A stretch of DNA of 64,000 nt from Chitinophagaceae bacterium LGM1. GTDB lineage: Bacteria; Bacteroidota; Bacteroidia; Chitinophagales; Chitinophagaceae. A program made the translations under genes and the position numbers. The stretch lies in assembly GCA_018604165.1 (NCBI GenBank), contig CP075895.1, positions 1,697,501 to 1,761,500 on the forward strand, given 5' to 3'. Under the pieces are notes generated by a model that saw nothing but the letters and a program-made list of their open reading frames with translations, was not told the DNA's origin and did no database searches. This document shows, one piece after another, positions 8,991-19,476 of this stretch (its first letter is position 1; the number at the start of each line of letters is the position of its first letter).

Positions 8991-11045
8991 TCAACTTGCC
9001 AATATTTCTGCAATCTTAGCAGCTACTTTATCTGCATTAGGGAGCATAGCAGCTTCCAAAGCCATATTCATAGGTACGGCTGGTAAGTCCATAGCACCCA
9101 TTGTCTGTACGGGAGCATCTAAACTCCTGAAACAGTTTTGAGCAATACGACCTGCTAATGCCTCACAGAATGAATTGCGTAATTGTTCTTCAGTAAGAAC
9201 AAGGCATTTGCCATGCTTGCGTACCGTATTGTACACCAATTCTTCGTCCAACGGGTATATAGTACGTAAGTCTATTACCTCTACCTGACCGTTGAATTGT
9301 TTAGCGGCATTCTTAGCCCAATAGACACCCATACCGTAGGTAATGATGCACATACTTTCGCCATTATCTATAGCCTCGGCAGATGCTTCAAGGACTACAG
9401 CCCCCTTGCCCAGTGGCAGGATATAGTCCTTTTCAGGTTCTACGGTTTTTGCTTCATCAGTACCAGGTACTTTGCTCCAATACAGCCCTTTATGCTCCAA
9501 CATTATTACCGGGTTGGGGTCGTAAAAAGCAGCTTTCATCAAGCCTTTCATATCGGCTGCATTGCTTGGATAGGCAATTTTTATGCCCTTAATAGTAGCC
9601 AGTGTACTCTCTACGCTACCACTATGATATGGGCCACCACCACCATACGCACCAATTGGTACACGTATCACACAGCTAATAGGATACTTGCCACAACTCA
9701 GGTAGCAAGACTTACTTATTTCCGTTACTAACTGATTGATTCCCGGATAGATATAATCTGCAAATTGAACTTCTACAATAGGTTTTAGGCCTAATGCACT
9801 CATGCCTACTGTTGAGCCAATGATGTATGCTTCCTGTATGGCAGTATTAAAAACACGGCTATCGCCAAACTTATCTGCCAGCGTTGCAGCCTCACGAAAT
9901 ACACCACCCAAACGGCGGCCTACGTCTTGTCCGTAAAACAAAGCTTCGGGATGGTCGCGTAGTATTTCTTCCACAGCATGCAGGGCAGCATCCACCATTA
10001 CCACTTTGTCTTTGCCTGCCGGTATTCTTGTTCCTTTCTCTTCTGTTACTTTGGTTGGAGCAAATACATGGTCGGCTACGGTAGCAGGGTCTGGTTCTGT
10101 GGCATTAACGGCATTATCAAACTCTTGCTGTACATAAGCCAGTTCTTCGGCTTCTATTTTATTCAGCATCTCTTCTGTGATGCCTTTAATTTCTAATAGC
10201 TTTTTACGCAGTTTAGGTCCGGGGTCGTTCAGTCCGTGTTTAAAGAGGTCTTCCTCTGTACGATACCACTCCTTACGCACACCCGATGTATGATGCCCTA
10301 ACAAGGGTACTTTGGCATGTACCAAGATAGGTTTACGTTCTTTTCGTACCCAGTCAATGGTGTATTCCATTGTTTTATACGAGTCTTCAAAATCGCTGCC
10401 ATTTACACGTACACGCTCCATGCCCTTAAAGCCCGCAGCGTATTCGTAAGCATCCATTGTACGGGCTTCGTCGCTGCTAACGGATATACCCCAATCATTA
10501 TCTTGTACTAAATAGATAATGGGGAGTTGATGCAGACAAGCAAATTGAAAAGCTTCTGCCACCTCGCCCTCTGTTACACTGCCATCGCCCAATGAGCATA
10601 TTACTACGGGTGGAGTAGCATAATCTATCAGTTTTTGGTCTTCTATATATTGTATGCCTTGCGCTATGCCCGTGGTGGGTACTACCTGCATACCCGTAGC
10701 ACTGCTTTGGTGTATTATTTTGGGATAGTTCTCGCGGCGTATGTTGGGGTGATTGTAGTATTCTCGTCCGCCTGTAAAGGGGTCATCTGCTTTGGCCAGT
10801 AATTGCAACATCAGCTCATAAGGGCGGTAACCCATACCCAGCATCAGGCTTTCATCGCGGTAGTAAGGGCTTACATAATCGCATGGTTTCAATAAAAAGC
10901 CGGTAGCTAATTGAATAGCCTCGTGTCCGCGAGATGTGCTGTGAACGTATTTGCAGATTTGCCTGTTGGCATCATATGTTTCAGCCATAGCTTTCGCCGT
11001 CATCATCAGACGGTAAGCTTTGAGCAGTAATTCTTTTGATAACAT
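8991..11045 (-). CDS. Fused alpha-beta 2-oxoacid dehydrogenase E1 component
   Basis: 684 residues, about the sum of a separate E1 alpha and E1 beta chain. Residues 1-310 are the thiamine-diphosphate-binding E1 alpha part with the cofactor motif from GDG (153-155) to DN (182-183). Residues about 340-684 are the E1 beta part with the transketolase pyrimidine-binding domain (GQDVGRRLGGVFREA) and the C-terminal domain. It would decarboxylate a 2-oxoacid, most likely branched-chain or pyruvate, and pass the acyl group to a lipoylated E2. No E2 or E3 gene is present here. Single-chain E1 forms are common in Bacteroidota. Confidence 0.9.
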   Translation of the reverse strand: MLSKELLLKAYRLMMTAKAMAETYDANRQICKYVHSTSRGHEAIQLATGFLLKPCDYVSPYYRDESLMLGMGYRPYELMLQLLAKADDPFTGGREYYNHPNIRRENYPKIIHQSSATGMQVVPTTGIAQGIQYIEDQKLIDYATPPVVICSLGDGSVTEGEVAEAFQFACLHQLPIIYLVQDNDWGISVSSDEARTMDAYEYAAGFKGMERVRVNGSDFEDSYKTMEYTIDWVRKERKPILVHAKVPLLGHHTSGVRKEWYRTEEDLFKHGLNDPGPKLRKKLLEIKGITEEMLNKIEAEELAYVQQEFDNAVNATEPDPATVADHVFAPTKVTEEKGTRIPAGKDKVVMVDAALHAVEEILRDHPEALFYGQDVGRRLGGVFREAATLADKFGDSRVFNTAIQEAYIIGSTVGMSALGLKPIVEVQFADYIYPGINQLVTEISKSCYLSCGKYPISCVIRVPIGAYGGGGPYHSGSVESTLATIKGIKIAYPSNAADMKGLMKAAFYDPNPVIMLEHKGLYWSKVPGTDEAKTVEPEKDYILPLGKGAVVLEASAEAIDNGESMCIITYGMGVYWAKNAAKQFNGQVEVIDLRTIYPLDEELVYNTVRKHGKCLVLTEEQLRNSFCEALAGRIAQNCFRSLDAPVQTMGAMDLPAVPMNMALEAAMLPNADKVAAKIAEILAS

Positions 11046-11081
11046 ATTTTAAAATAAATATGCCCTGTAAGAGCTAAGGCG

Positions 11082-11089
11082 CAAATGTA
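11082..11089 (-). promoter_or_regulatory. -7 element for the E1 gene
   Basis: The minus strand reads TACATTTG, with TCTG at the expected -33 position 19 bases upstream. It is one of the better-formed promoters in the window. Confidence 0.5.
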
Positions 11090-11247
11090 GCCTAAAAAAC
11101 CGTTAATACAGAGGATAAAGCAAATGATGATATATGATTGTGGATAAACAAAACGTTAATCTGTAGCGCATTAGGCATTTTTTGTGTGTCTTCATTTCTA
11201 TAAGTGAATAGAACACCTATTTTTGTTTTTCCGAATAAATACACAAT

Positions 11248-13704
11248 ATGCAATTCGACTTTAAGAAGTTTATACCGCACCTGATAATAATAGGCATATT
11301 CGCGGCATTGGCATTTATATTTTCTTACCCTCAGTTGCAGGGCAAGGTACTGAACCAACACGACATAATGAGTTGGAAAGGTATGTCGCAAGAGGGTAGG
11401 GAACATTTTGAGAAAACAGGCGAAAACGTATTGTGGAGCAATAGTATGTTTGGTGGTATGCCAACCTATACCTACTACGTGCCTAAAAACAACAACTATG
11501 TATATTATATACAAAGCATCATCATGGGCTTTATGGGCAAGCCGGCAGGCTTTCTTTTTTTGGCTATGCTTTGCTTTTATATATTGATGTCATCTCTTAA
11601 AGTTGACAGATGGTTGGGATTAGCAGGTGCTGTGGCATTTGCTTTCAGCAGTTACAACCTCGTTATCATAGCATCAGGCCACGAAACCAAGATGCTGGCA
11701 ATAGCCTATATGCCTGCAATGATAGCAGGGCTACTTTATATTTATAAGACTGATTGGTGGCGTGGCATACCATTATTGGGCCTGTCATTAGCGTTGATGA
11801 TAACTTCAGGGCACTATCAGGTAGTGTATTATACTATCATCATTGTATTGGCAATGGTTATTGGTATGCTGTTTATTGCTATTAAAAATGGTAATATTAA
11901 AAACTACATTATATCCTCAGTAGTTGCATTAGTAGTTGCTATGGTAGCTGTAGGGCCGAGCTTACAGTTTATTATGAGTACCATGGAGTATAATAAAACT
12001 ACCATGCGTGGCGGGCAAAGCGAGCTTACTTTTGTGCAGCACGACCAAGACAAGAAAACTGGTGGATTAGATAAAGAATATGCTTTCAGGTGGAGTAATG
12101 GTGTTGGTGAAACACTATGCCTGATGATACCATACCTATATGGTGGCTCTAATGGTGAGCCTGGGGATAAAGCACCTGAAACGGCAGCATTAGTAGGAGA
12201 GCAGGCAGGGCAGTTGATGTATTGGGGGCCGCAGCCGTTTTTGTCAGGGCCTGTATATTTTGGTGCTATTATTTGTTTCTTATTTGTACTTGGCTTGTTG
12301 GTTGTTAAAAGCCCGCATAAGTGGTGGATATTCGGAGCCAGCCTTTTATCAATAATCATGTCTTGGGGTAATCATTTTCCTGAATTCAACTACTTCTTAT
12401 TTGATAATGTGCCGATGCTCAATAAGTTCCGTACCCCATCTATGGTGTTGGTAGTAGCACAGGTTTTATTTCCTTTATTGGCAATATGGGCAGTACATGA
12501 TGTGCTGACTGGCAACGAAGACAAAAAATCATTAGTAAAAAAGCTGTTCATCGCCACGGGCATCACGGCAGGTGTATGTCTGCTTATTGCTTTAGCAGGT
12601 AGTATGTTCTTTGATTTTACAGGTGGTGCTGCTGAATTGCAGATACCTGAAAAAGACAGGGCTATGATACTGCCAGCATTGAAAGCAGACAGGCAGGCGT
12701 TAGCAAGCACGAGTGCCTTTACAAGTGCAGTGTATATATTATTAGCAGCAGGCTTGTTATGGGCTTACCTGACGGATAAATTGAAATCTGCGCAAGTAGT
12801 AGTGATAGGTTTAGTAGCATTGATTGCCATAGACCTGACAAGTGTAGGCAACCATTATCTGAACGAAGAAAATTTTGTAGAAGAAAGTGAGTTTGATACT
12901 GCGTTTGAACCACGAATGGTTGACCAACAGATAAAGCAAGATAAAGACCCTTACTACCGTGTGCTCGACATTACGAAGAATATATATAACGATGCTATAC
13001 AGGCATATCACCATAAAGTGATTGGTGGTTACAGCCCTGCTAAGATGGAAGTATATCAGGATATGATTGATGTACATCTGAACGGGCAGTTTAATACAGC
13101 AGTTTTGAATATGCTGAACACCAAATACATTGTTTATAATCCTGAATCACCGCAAGTTTCTATTAATCCTGAAGCGTGTGGTAATGGATGGTTTGTAAAT
13201 GAAGTGAAATGGGTGAATACAGCAGACGATGAAATAAGAGCATTGGATGCTGCAAGGCTTGGTGATACGGCAGTCTTTGCCAATCCGTTTAACCCCAAAC
13301 AAACAGCAGTAGTGCGCAATACATTCAAGAAAGATTTGGAAGGCTATACATTTGGCAAGGATAGTGCAGCTAGCGTAACACTTACAAAATACGGATTGAA
13401 CGAATTGGAATTCATGTCTAAAAACAGCCAGAATGGTTTGGCAGTATTCTCTGATATTTACTACCCGTATGGTTGGAAGGCTTATATAGACGGCAAAGAA
13501 ACGCCCATACTAAAAGCTAACTACTTATTACGTGCTATTAAAGTGCCGGCCGGAGAACATAAGATAAAATTTGAGTTCCATCCTGATAGCTTTTATACAG
13601 GCGATAGGATAGCGTTAATATCTTGTCTGTTACTGTTTGGCATTACAGGCTTCTCATTATTCAGGTTGTTTAAAGCTGGTAATAAAGAAGAAAAAACAGC
13701 TTAA
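11248..13704 (+). CDS. YfhO-like polytopic membrane protein
   Basis: 818 residues. The first roughly 560 residues hold about twelve hydrophobic segments. Between the first and second lies a periplasmic loop with HDIMSWKGMSQEGREHF and NSMFGGMPTY, typical of YfhO proteins. The last 230 residues include a soluble beta-rich part (YYPYGWKAYIDGKETPI) and a final helix near 785-805. YfhO proteins resemble GT-C glycosyltransferases using lipid-linked sugars; in Bacillus one takes part in lipoteichoic acid glycosylation, but the Bacteroidota role is unproven. The flippase gene 36 bases downstream suggests a shared envelope-polysaccharide function. TATTTTTG at 11218-11225 may be its -7 element. Confidence 0.85.
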   Translation: MQFDFKKFIPHLIIIGIFAALAFIFSYPQLQGKVLNQHDIMSWKGMSQEGREHFEKTGENVLWSNSMFGGMPTYTYYVPKNNNYVYYIQSIIMGFMGKPAGFLFLAMLCFYILMSSLKVDRWLGLAGAVAFAFSSYNLVIIASGHETKMLAIAYMPAMIAGLLYIYKTDWWRGIPLLGLSLALMITSGHYQVVYYTIIIVLAMVIGMLFIAIKNGNIKNYIISSVVALVVAMVAVGPSLQFIMSTMEYNKTTMRGGQSELTFVQHDQDKKTGGLDKEYAFRWSNGVGETLCLMIPYLYGGSNGEPGDKAPETAALVGEQAGQLMYWGPQPFLSGPVYFGAIICFLFVLGLLVVKSPHKWWIFGASLLSIIMSWGNHFPEFNYFLFDNVPMLNKFRTPSMVLVVAQVLFPLLAIWAVHDVLTGNEDKKSLVKKLFIATGITAGVCLLIALAGSMFFDFTGGAAELQIPEKDRAMILPALKADRQALASTSAFTSAVYILLAAGLLWAYLTDKLKSAQVVVIGLVALIAIDLTSVGNHYLNEENFVEESEFDTAFEPRMVDQQIKQDKDPYYRVLDITKNIYNDAIQAYHHKVIGGYSPAKMEVYQDMIDVHLNGQFNTAVLNMLNTKYIVYNPESPQVSINPEACGNGWFVNEVKWVNTADDEIRALDAARLGDTAVFANPFNPKQTAVVRNTFKKDLEGYTFGKDSAASVTLTKYGLNELEFMSKNSQNGLAVFSDIYYPYGWKAYIDGKETPILKANYLLRAIKVPAGEHKIKFEFHPDSFYTGDRIALISCLLLFGITGFSLFRLFKAGNKEEKTA

Positions 13705-13740
13705 TAACAGTTAGCCCTATTATTCAGATAAGCGTAAAAT

Positions 13741-15231
13741 ATGACACAGGAAGGCAGTAGTAAACGGAATTATACATTTATTGGCAATAGTATATTTCTG
13801 TTTCTTACCCGCTTCTTTCCTACACTGGCTACGCTGGTGGTGATGATATATTTTTCGCACTATCTGTCGTTTGACTTATATGGTGCATACAATAAGTTTT
13901 GGGTAGCGTTATACCTTATCAGTACCATCGCAGCTTTAGGTATTCAGAATTTTTTGGTTACCTATTCGCCATCGGTTGTTGCATCACTCATCAAGACGCT
14001 TACAACAAGGCACAAACTATACTTGTTTCTTTGGATTTGCCTAATGGGGCTGACGTTTGCTATTGTGCAAAACCAAGCCATGATTGCATCATTACCCTTA
14101 AAAGATGCCGTAAAAAGTGTAAGCAATGAAACAGCTTTGATAACATTGCCATTCAGCTTTTTTGTAGTATATGTATTCAGCATTATGATTGAAAGCGTGT
14201 TGATGGTGTTTAAGAACAGGGCTGTGCTGATTTGGGTAAACGTATTTTATAGTATTGGTTTTTGCTGGTTGCACTATTTGTTTGTGCAACAAGAAACAAC
14301 GAGTATGGATACCTTATTTCTGTATCTCTTGCTTTTAGCTACTGGAAAGTTAATAGTGTATTATATAGCCTACTATCTCGACTTAAAGAAACAGCCTATA
14401 TCGCCCGTTACAAACGTACAGCGCATCCGGAATCTGTGGGCTCACATGGCGTTTTACGATGTATCGCAAATGGTATTCAGATGGGTAGATAAGTTTGTGC
14501 TGAGCATGGTGCTGAGTGCAGGCTTGTTTGCTGTGTATTTTAATGGCTCTGTAGATATTCCTTTCCTGCCTTTATTGTTGGGTGCTGTTGGTAGCTCAGG
14601 GCTTATGCAACTGGCTTATGATAACAGAGAGGAAGCACCCCTGCAGATACAGAACAAAACAGGGCGCATACTTTCGTGTGTTGTATTCCCTGCATTTTTC
14701 TTTTTCATGCTTTTCAGGTACGAGTTTATAGAACTTACTTTTTCAGTACAGTATCTGGAAGCCGTACCGATATTCTTAATGTCTATTATGGTATTGCCAT
14801 TGAGGGCGTATAAATTCACGACCATCCTGCAACACAAACATCAGGGGCGTATCATCAATACAGGTGCTGTATTAGATATGGCTATCGCTCTGGGGTTAGC
14901 TTATCCGCTCTACAAGAAAATGGGCTTACCAGGTATTGCATTGAGTTTTGTCATCAGTACCTATATACAAAGCGCGTACTATCTTTATCATACATCAAAA
15001 GCACTTAAAGTGTCTGTTGTAAAACTGATGCCCTTGCTCAACTGGTTGGTAAAACTGATAGTTTTTGGCATTGTCTTCATAGGTTTTCGTTATTTGTTAC
15101 CCGGTAGTATTAGCAAAGAAATTACACTAATTTCGGGAATAGCATTTACCATAGTGGTGATGCTGATAGCATTTCTTATTGAGCTAAAAGCAATGAAGCG
15201 TATCTATGTCCATCCGCAGACGAAAGTTTGA
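13741..15231 (+). CDS. Wzx-type polysaccharide flippase (MOP superfamily)
   Basis: 496 residues with about fourteen hydrophobic segments in the pattern of polysaccharide-export flippases. The first helix contains NSIFLFLTRFFPTLATL and is followed by the short loop SHYLSFDLYGAYNKF, the usual family opening. These proteins move lipid-linked oligosaccharides from the inner to the outer face of the cytoplasmic membrane. It follows the YfhO-like gene closely, and its last 26 bases overlap the potassium channel gene, so the three are probably co-transcribed. Confidence 0.85.
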   Translation: MTQEGSSKRNYTFIGNSIFLFLTRFFPTLATLVVMIYFSHYLSFDLYGAYNKFWVALYLISTIAALGIQNFLVTYSPSVVASLIKTLTTRHKLYLFLWICLMGLTFAIVQNQAMIASLPLKDAVKSVSNETALITLPFSFFVVYVFSIMIESVLMVFKNRAVLIWVNVFYSIGFCWLHYLFVQQETTSMDTLFLYLLLLATGKLIVYYIAYYLDLKKQPISPVTNVQRIRNLWAHMAFYDVSQMVFRWVDKFVLSMVLSAGLFAVYFNGSVDIPFLPLLLGAVGSSGLMQLAYDNREEAPLQIQNKTGRILSCVVFPAFFFFMLFRYEFIELTFSVQYLEAVPIFLMSIMVLPLRAYKFTTILQHKHQGRIINTGAVLDMAIALGLAYPLYKKMGLPGIALSFVISTYIQSAYYLYHTSKALKVSVVKLMPLLNWLVKLIVFGIVFIGFRYLLPGSISKEITLISGIAFTIVVMLIAFLIELKAMKRIYVHPQTKV

Positions 15232-16189
15232 AGCAATAGGTAATACCGGGTTTAGTACCAACAATTCGCAAACAGAAGGGGGCAGGTTGACGAATAAAGA
15301 TGGTACGATTAACCTACGAAAGGTTGGCCGTCCTTTTTGGGAACGCATCAGCATGTATCATACCATACTTGCTATGCCACCATTGAAGTTTTTACTGATT
15401 GTATTTCTATTTTACACTACACTAAACGTTTTTTTTGCGTCTATATACCTGATTATTGGTGTTGAAAATCTGAAAGGTATTCTGCCAACTGAAGATGTAC
15501 TTACTAATTTTCAACAAGCATTTTTCTTTAGTTCGCAAACGCTTACAACAGTTGGCTACGGTCATATAAGCCCCTCTGGTTTATGGGCAAACATTGTAGC
15601 ATCATTAGAGTCTTTTACTGGTATTCTTGCATTTGCGTTGGTTACGGGTATTTTATATGGACGTTTTTCAAGGCCAAGGGCTTATATCCAATTCAGCCAT
15701 AACATGATTATAGCTCCTTTCAAAGGTATGCGGGCATTGATGGTTAGATTGGCTACTTATAAAAACAATCACTTGACCGATGTAGAAGCTGCCGTAACCA
15801 TCGCCATGCACATTGAAGAAAATGGCCGCCGCATACGCACTTTCTTTCCTTTAGAACTTGAAATAAAACGCATTAACTCAATGGCATTGAGTTGGACGTT
15901 GGTTCATCCCATCAACGAGGATAGCCCACTATTTGGAATGAGTGAGCAAGATATATTAGATGCAGATATAGAGGTGCTGTATTTTATTAATGCTTTTGAC
16001 GACCATTTTTCAAATGTTGTAAAACAACGTACTTCTTACACAGGTAAAGAGCTGATAGTCGGTGCTAAGTTTATTCCCATGTTCCATCGTTCTGAAGATA
16101 ACAGCTCGACCATTCTTGATTTATCAAAAATTAACGCATACGAAAAGGCTGAACTACCTGAAATGGTTATTTCAAGCGTTAATGCGTAG
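15206..16189 (+). CDS. Kir-type inward-rectifier potassium channel
   Basis: 327 residues. It has two membrane helices (about 60-87 and 127-150) around a pore loop with the potassium selectivity filter TTVGYG (114-119), then a cytoplasmic immunoglobulin-like domain of about 165 residues, the KirBac layout. The start at 15206, inside the flippase gene, is supported by conserved-looking N-terminal features (GNTGF, GGRLTNKDGTINLRKVG). A later ATG at residue 50 would remove them. It probably forms a tetrameric K+ channel in the inner membrane. Lipid or pH gating is typical of relatives. Confidence 0.9.
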   Translation: MSIRRRKFEAIGNTGFSTNNSQTEGGRLTNKDGTINLRKVGRPFWERISMYHTILAMPPLKFLLIVFLFYTTLNVFFASIYLIIGVENLKGILPTEDVLTNFQQAFFFSSQTLTTVGYGHISPSGLWANIVASLESFTGILAFALVTGILYGRFSRPRAYIQFSHNMIIAPFKGMRALMVRLATYKNNHLTDVEAAVTIAMHIEENGRRIRTFFPLELEIKRINSMALSWTLVHPINEDSPLFGMSEQDILDADIEVLYFINAFDDHFSNVVKQRTSYTGKELIVGAKFIPMFHRSEDNSSTILDLSKINAYEKAELPEMVISSVNA

Positions 16190-16194
16190 ATTTG
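16187..16194 (+). promoter_or_regulatory. -7 element for rocD
   Basis: TAGATTTG overlaps the stop codon of the channel gene. Transcription from here would start around 16200, which favours the ATG at 16211 over the one at 16199 as the rocD start. Confidence 0.45.
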
Positions 16195-16210
16195 CAATAT
16201 GATTGCAACG

Positions 16211-17434
16211 ATGTCTTTATCAACACTTACACAAGAATTACTAGAAAGAGAAGAAAGGTATAGCGCACACAACTATCACCCGTTACCTGTTATGCTCACC
16301 CGCGGACAGGGCGTACATGTATGGGATGTGGATGATAAGCGTTACTACGATTTCTTATCTGGTTATTCTGCGGTGAACCAAGGGCATTGTCATCCTAAAA
16401 TTATCAGTGCATTTATAGAACAAGCACAAAAACTGACGCTTACATCGCGTGCTTTTCACAGCGATTTGCTGGGCGAGTATGCCGAGTATATATCCAACTA
16501 CTTCGGTTACGACAAAGTACTTCCCATGAATACGGGCGTTGAAGCTGTTGAAACTGCTTTGAAACTTGCCCGCCGATGGGGATATGAAGTAAAAGGTGTA
16601 GAGCAGGATAAAGCGGTGATACTGGTATGCAGTGAGAATTTTCATGGGCGTACATTGAATGTTATTTCTTTCAGTACAGACCCATCTTCTCGTATCAATT
16701 TCGGGCCGTATATGCCGGGCTATCGTGTTGTAGCATATAATAATATACAAGCCCTGCAAGATGCATTACAGGACAAGAATGTAGTAGCATTTATGGCCGA
16801 ACCTATACAAGGCGAGGCTGGTGTGGTAGTGCCTGATGAAGGCTATCTTGCCAAAGTAGTTGCCATGTGTAAGGAAGCTAATGTGTTGTTTATAGCAGAC
16901 GAAATACAAACAGGCTTGGCACGTACAGGCAAAATGCTTGCTTGCGACCACGAAAATGTACGCCCTGATATATTGGTATTAGGTAAAGCGCTGTCTGGTG
17001 GTACTATGCCTGTATCGGCAGTATTGGCTGATAATGAAATCATGCTGACCATTAAACCAGGAGAGCATGGCTCTACATATGGTGGTAATCCGCTTGCATG
17101 TAAAGTAGCCATGGTAGCACTACAAGTATTGAAAGATGAGCGTATGGCTGAAAATGCTGCTACACAAGGGGAATATTTGCGTAATCAACTAAAGGCACTA
17201 AATCATCTTAATATCAGCTTAGTTCGAGGAAAGGGTTTATTGAATGCTATCGTCATCAATCATCCGAATAAAGAAGCTGCATGGGATTTATGCATGGCTA
17301 TGAAAGATAATGGACTGCTGGCAAAACCCACACATGGCGATAAAATACGTTTTGCACCACCACTCATCATTACCAAAGAGCAAGTAGATGAATGTGTTGG
17401 CATCATCAAGCAAAGCCTGCAAGTATTAGGCTAA
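16211..17434 (+). CDS. rocD: Ornithine--oxo-acid aminotransferase
   Basis: 407 residues from the ATG at 16211; an in-frame ATG at 16199 would add four residues. It is a class III PLP-dependent aminotransferase with the RocD-typical opening [18 protein letters not shown]. Other motifs are [26 protein letters not shown], the cofactor-contacting [14 protein letters not shown] and the PLP-lysine motif [10 protein letters not shown]. It moves the delta-amino group of ornithine to 2-oxoglutarate, giving glutamate-semialdehyde, and links arginine or ornithine breakdown to proline and glutamate. Its 3' end overlaps the convergent truA gene by 4 bases. Confidence 0.93.
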   Translation: MSLSTLTQELLEREERYSAHNYHPLPVMLTRGQGVHVWDVDDKRYYDFLSGYSAVNQGHCHPKIISAFIEQAQKLTLTSRAFHSDLLGEYAEYISNYFGYDKVLPMNTGVEAVETALKLARRWGYEVKGVEQDKAVILVCSENFHGRTLNVISFSTDPSSRINFGPYMPGYRVVAYNNIQALQDALQDKNVVAFMAEPIQGEAGVVVPDEGYLAKVVAMCKEANVLFIADEIQTGLARTGKMLACDHENVRPDILVLGKALSGGTMPVSAVLADNEIMLTIKPGEHGSTYGGNPLACKVAMVALQVLKDERMAENAATQGEYLRNQLKALNHLNISLVRGKGLLNAIVINHPNKEAAWDLCMAMKDNGLLAKPTHGDKIRFAPPLIITKEQVDECVGIIKQSLQVLG

Positions 17435-18198
17435 CGGCTGCTGTCTTTTAGCTCTATTAAACTGTTTTCCGGGTATGTAATTTTTTCAAGGTAGAGGCCG
17501 TGTCCTGCTACGCTGAAATCTGCTTTGGTGCAATCTCTTGCTTCAATTATTGCCTTGAATTCATCTATAGTAGTTCTGCTACGCGCTACCTGCAATTGGG
17601 TGGCAACTAAGCCTCGTACCATACCCCTGAGAAAACGGTTGGCTTCAACAATATACTGCAATTCTTCGCCCACCATTTGCCAGTAAGACTGCATAATAGT
17701 GCACTTGAAAGTCTTAGACTGTGTATTGCGTTTCGAAAAACTTTCAAAGTCGGTATATTCTTTCAGTATGCTTGCAGTTTGACGCAGCTTGTCTATATCT
17801 ATTGTAAAAGGGTAGTATAGTGCTTTTTCAAGCAGAAAAGGATTTTTACTTGCATAAATGCGATACCTGTATTGCCTGCTGATAGCATCAAACCGTGCAT
17901 TTAGTTCAGTATTTTCTGCTAAATAAATGGCTTTAGCTGAAATCTTTTCAGGCAGTATTGCATTCATTTTATAGAGAAAAGCAGGGTGCAATTCCTGTTC
18001 TGTATCAAAATGATAAAAGCTGCTTAACGCATGTACACCCTCGTCTGTGCGGCTTGCACCAAAAGAGATAACAGGTTCGCGCAACAGGGTAGATAATGCA
18101 TTGTTGATGGCAAGCTGTACGGTAGGCAAATCGCCTTGCAATTGAGAGCCATGAAAGGCAGTGCCATCATACATTACTTCCAGAAAATACCTTGCCAT
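17431..18198 (-). CDS. truA: tRNA pseudouridine(38-40) synthase
   Basis: 255 residues from the ATG at 18198 ([20 protein letters not shown]), chosen because TruA proteins begin at this strand; the ATG seven codons earlier adds nothing conserved. The catalytic aspartate lies in [12 protein letters not shown], and the C-terminal half contains [16 protein letters not shown]. The enzyme converts uridines 38-40 in the tRNA anticodon stem. It is immediately downstream of the DUF2157 gene (23 bases). Confidence 0.95.
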   Translation of the reverse strand: MARYFLEVMYDGTAFHGSQLQGDLPTVQLAINNALSTLLREPVISFGASRTDEGVHALSSFYHFDTEQELHPAFLYKMNAILPEKISAKAIYLAENTELNARFDAISRQYRYRIYASKNPFLLEKALYYPFTIDIDKLRQTASILKEYTDFESFSKRNTQSKTFKCTIMQSYWQMVGEELQYIVEANRFLRGMVRGLVATQLQVARSRTTIDEFKAIIEARDCTKADFSVAGHGLYLEKITYPENSLIELKDSSR

Positions 18199-18221
18199 TA
18201 TTTGGTTTTCAGAATACAATA

Positions 18222-19274
18222 TTAGCTTATTTCAGGGGTATTACCTGTGTCTGGTTGCTGCTTGCTTTTCCATCGTTCCAGTTTTTTGCCAATGAACCAA
18301 AACGATATTGCCAACACTAAAAAGAAGAGTCCTTTGTTGGTGCTATCCCAAAAATACTCGAAATAGCGAGTGTATAGATTGGCTAATAGTGAAATGATAC
18401 CTACATCTCTGGCTACATTGTCTTTGTACTTAATACCATAGAAAAAAGCTGCAAAGCCCGCAATAGCAAACAACAGCGCATAAATAATAACCTGTGTCTG
18501 CCTGACAGCTGCCCACTGCTCAAAACTATTGTAATTGCCGAATATAGACACGCCCCACAGTGCTGTGAATAGTATGATAAGCCCTGTGATATACGTAATG
18601 CGATGACTGTAATGCAGTATTAGTAAACGTTGTTGCCACCATGCAAACGCAGTAACCAGCAAACCAAATAATGCAAACCTAACGGGGTAATTCATGCCAA
18701 GAAATAAATCGTGGGTACTAAGCCATGTGCTGAATGCACCGAACCAACCCATGACTGCCAATATACCTGCTACCCACATAGCATAAGAGCGCATCCAAAC
18801 AGATAATAGCAAGATAGATACCGAACATGCTGCCAGAAAGCCACTATGCCTTGGCCCGAAGCCAGTTTCCTTGCAGTAATAAGTGATGGCTGTTACTAAG
18901 AGCAATAAGCCTATTACTGTATATATCTCGTAAGGCAATGTATTGATAGCGTGTTGTTTTTTCTTAAGCAATGTAAACCATACTATGCTGAGTGCGGTAA
19001 ACATAATGGCGATAAACAGATTGGTAAGGGCAAAGTACTGTTTTAACTTTTCAAGGAATTTATCATCAATAAAAATAGCACCGAAAGCCAATAGAATACA
19101 GGATAATGCAATAAAGAAAAAATACTGTGCTATTTGTTGTCCGGTTGTTTTGGGGACATCTATGGTAAATTTTAACTCCTGTGCTTTTTCAGGTGTAATA
19201 TTGCCGTTTTTTACCCATTCGTCAATGGTGTGATGCAGTAGTTTATAGTCGTTGTTGTCGGCTTTTATCTTCAT
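18222..19274 (-). CDS. DUF2157 domain membrane protein
   Basis: 350 residues from the ATG at 19274 (MKIKADNNDYKLLHHTIDEW), preferred over the ATG eight codons upstream. A soluble N-terminal part with EWVKNGNITPEKAQEL fits DUF2157, followed by roughly nine to ten hydrophobic helices and a basic tail. The family is widespread in Bacteroidota and has no established function. truA lies directly downstream on the same strand. Confidence 0.8.
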   Translation of the reverse strand: MKIKADNNDYKLLHHTIDEWVKNGNITPEKAQELKFTIDVPKTTGQQIAQYFFFIALSCILLAFGAIFIDDKFLEKLKQYFALTNLFIAIMFTALSIVWFTLLKKKQHAINTLPYEIYTVIGLLLLVTAITYYCKETGFGPRHSGFLAACSVSILLLSVWMRSYAMWVAGILAVMGWFGAFSTWLSTHDLFLGMNYPVRFALFGLLVTAFAWWQQRLLILHYSHRITYITGLIILFTALWGVSIFGNYNSFEQWAAVRQTQVIIYALLFAIAGFAAFFYGIKYKDNVARDVGIISLLANLYTRYFEYFWDSTNKGLFFLVLAISFWFIGKKLERWKSKQQPDTGNTPEIS

Positions 19275-19322
19275 ACAGGTTGTACTAAGATAATGCATAA
19301 CAAGTTTTGTACCGAAAACAAT

Positions 19323-19344
19323 AAGCCTCGTGTAAACGAGGCTT
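19323..19344 (-). terminator. Terminator hairpin after the TonB receptor
   Basis: A perfect 9-base stem AAGCCTCGT / ACGAGGCTT with a GTAA (plus-strand) tetraloop. On the minus strand it is followed by a T-rich run. It lies in the 202-base spacer between the receptor stop and the DUF2157 start, so it probably ends the receptor transcript. The rest of that spacer shows nothing else clear. Confidence 0.7.
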
Positions 19345-19476
19345 CTGTTACATATAGAGGATAAGAGAGAACGTTTTGAGTGTCATGGTGTAGCAAGATG
19401 AACCATAAATATAATATAATTAGGAGATTAATGACAGTAATAATCTTGAAAATGACATTATTGTTTTGTAAAATAT

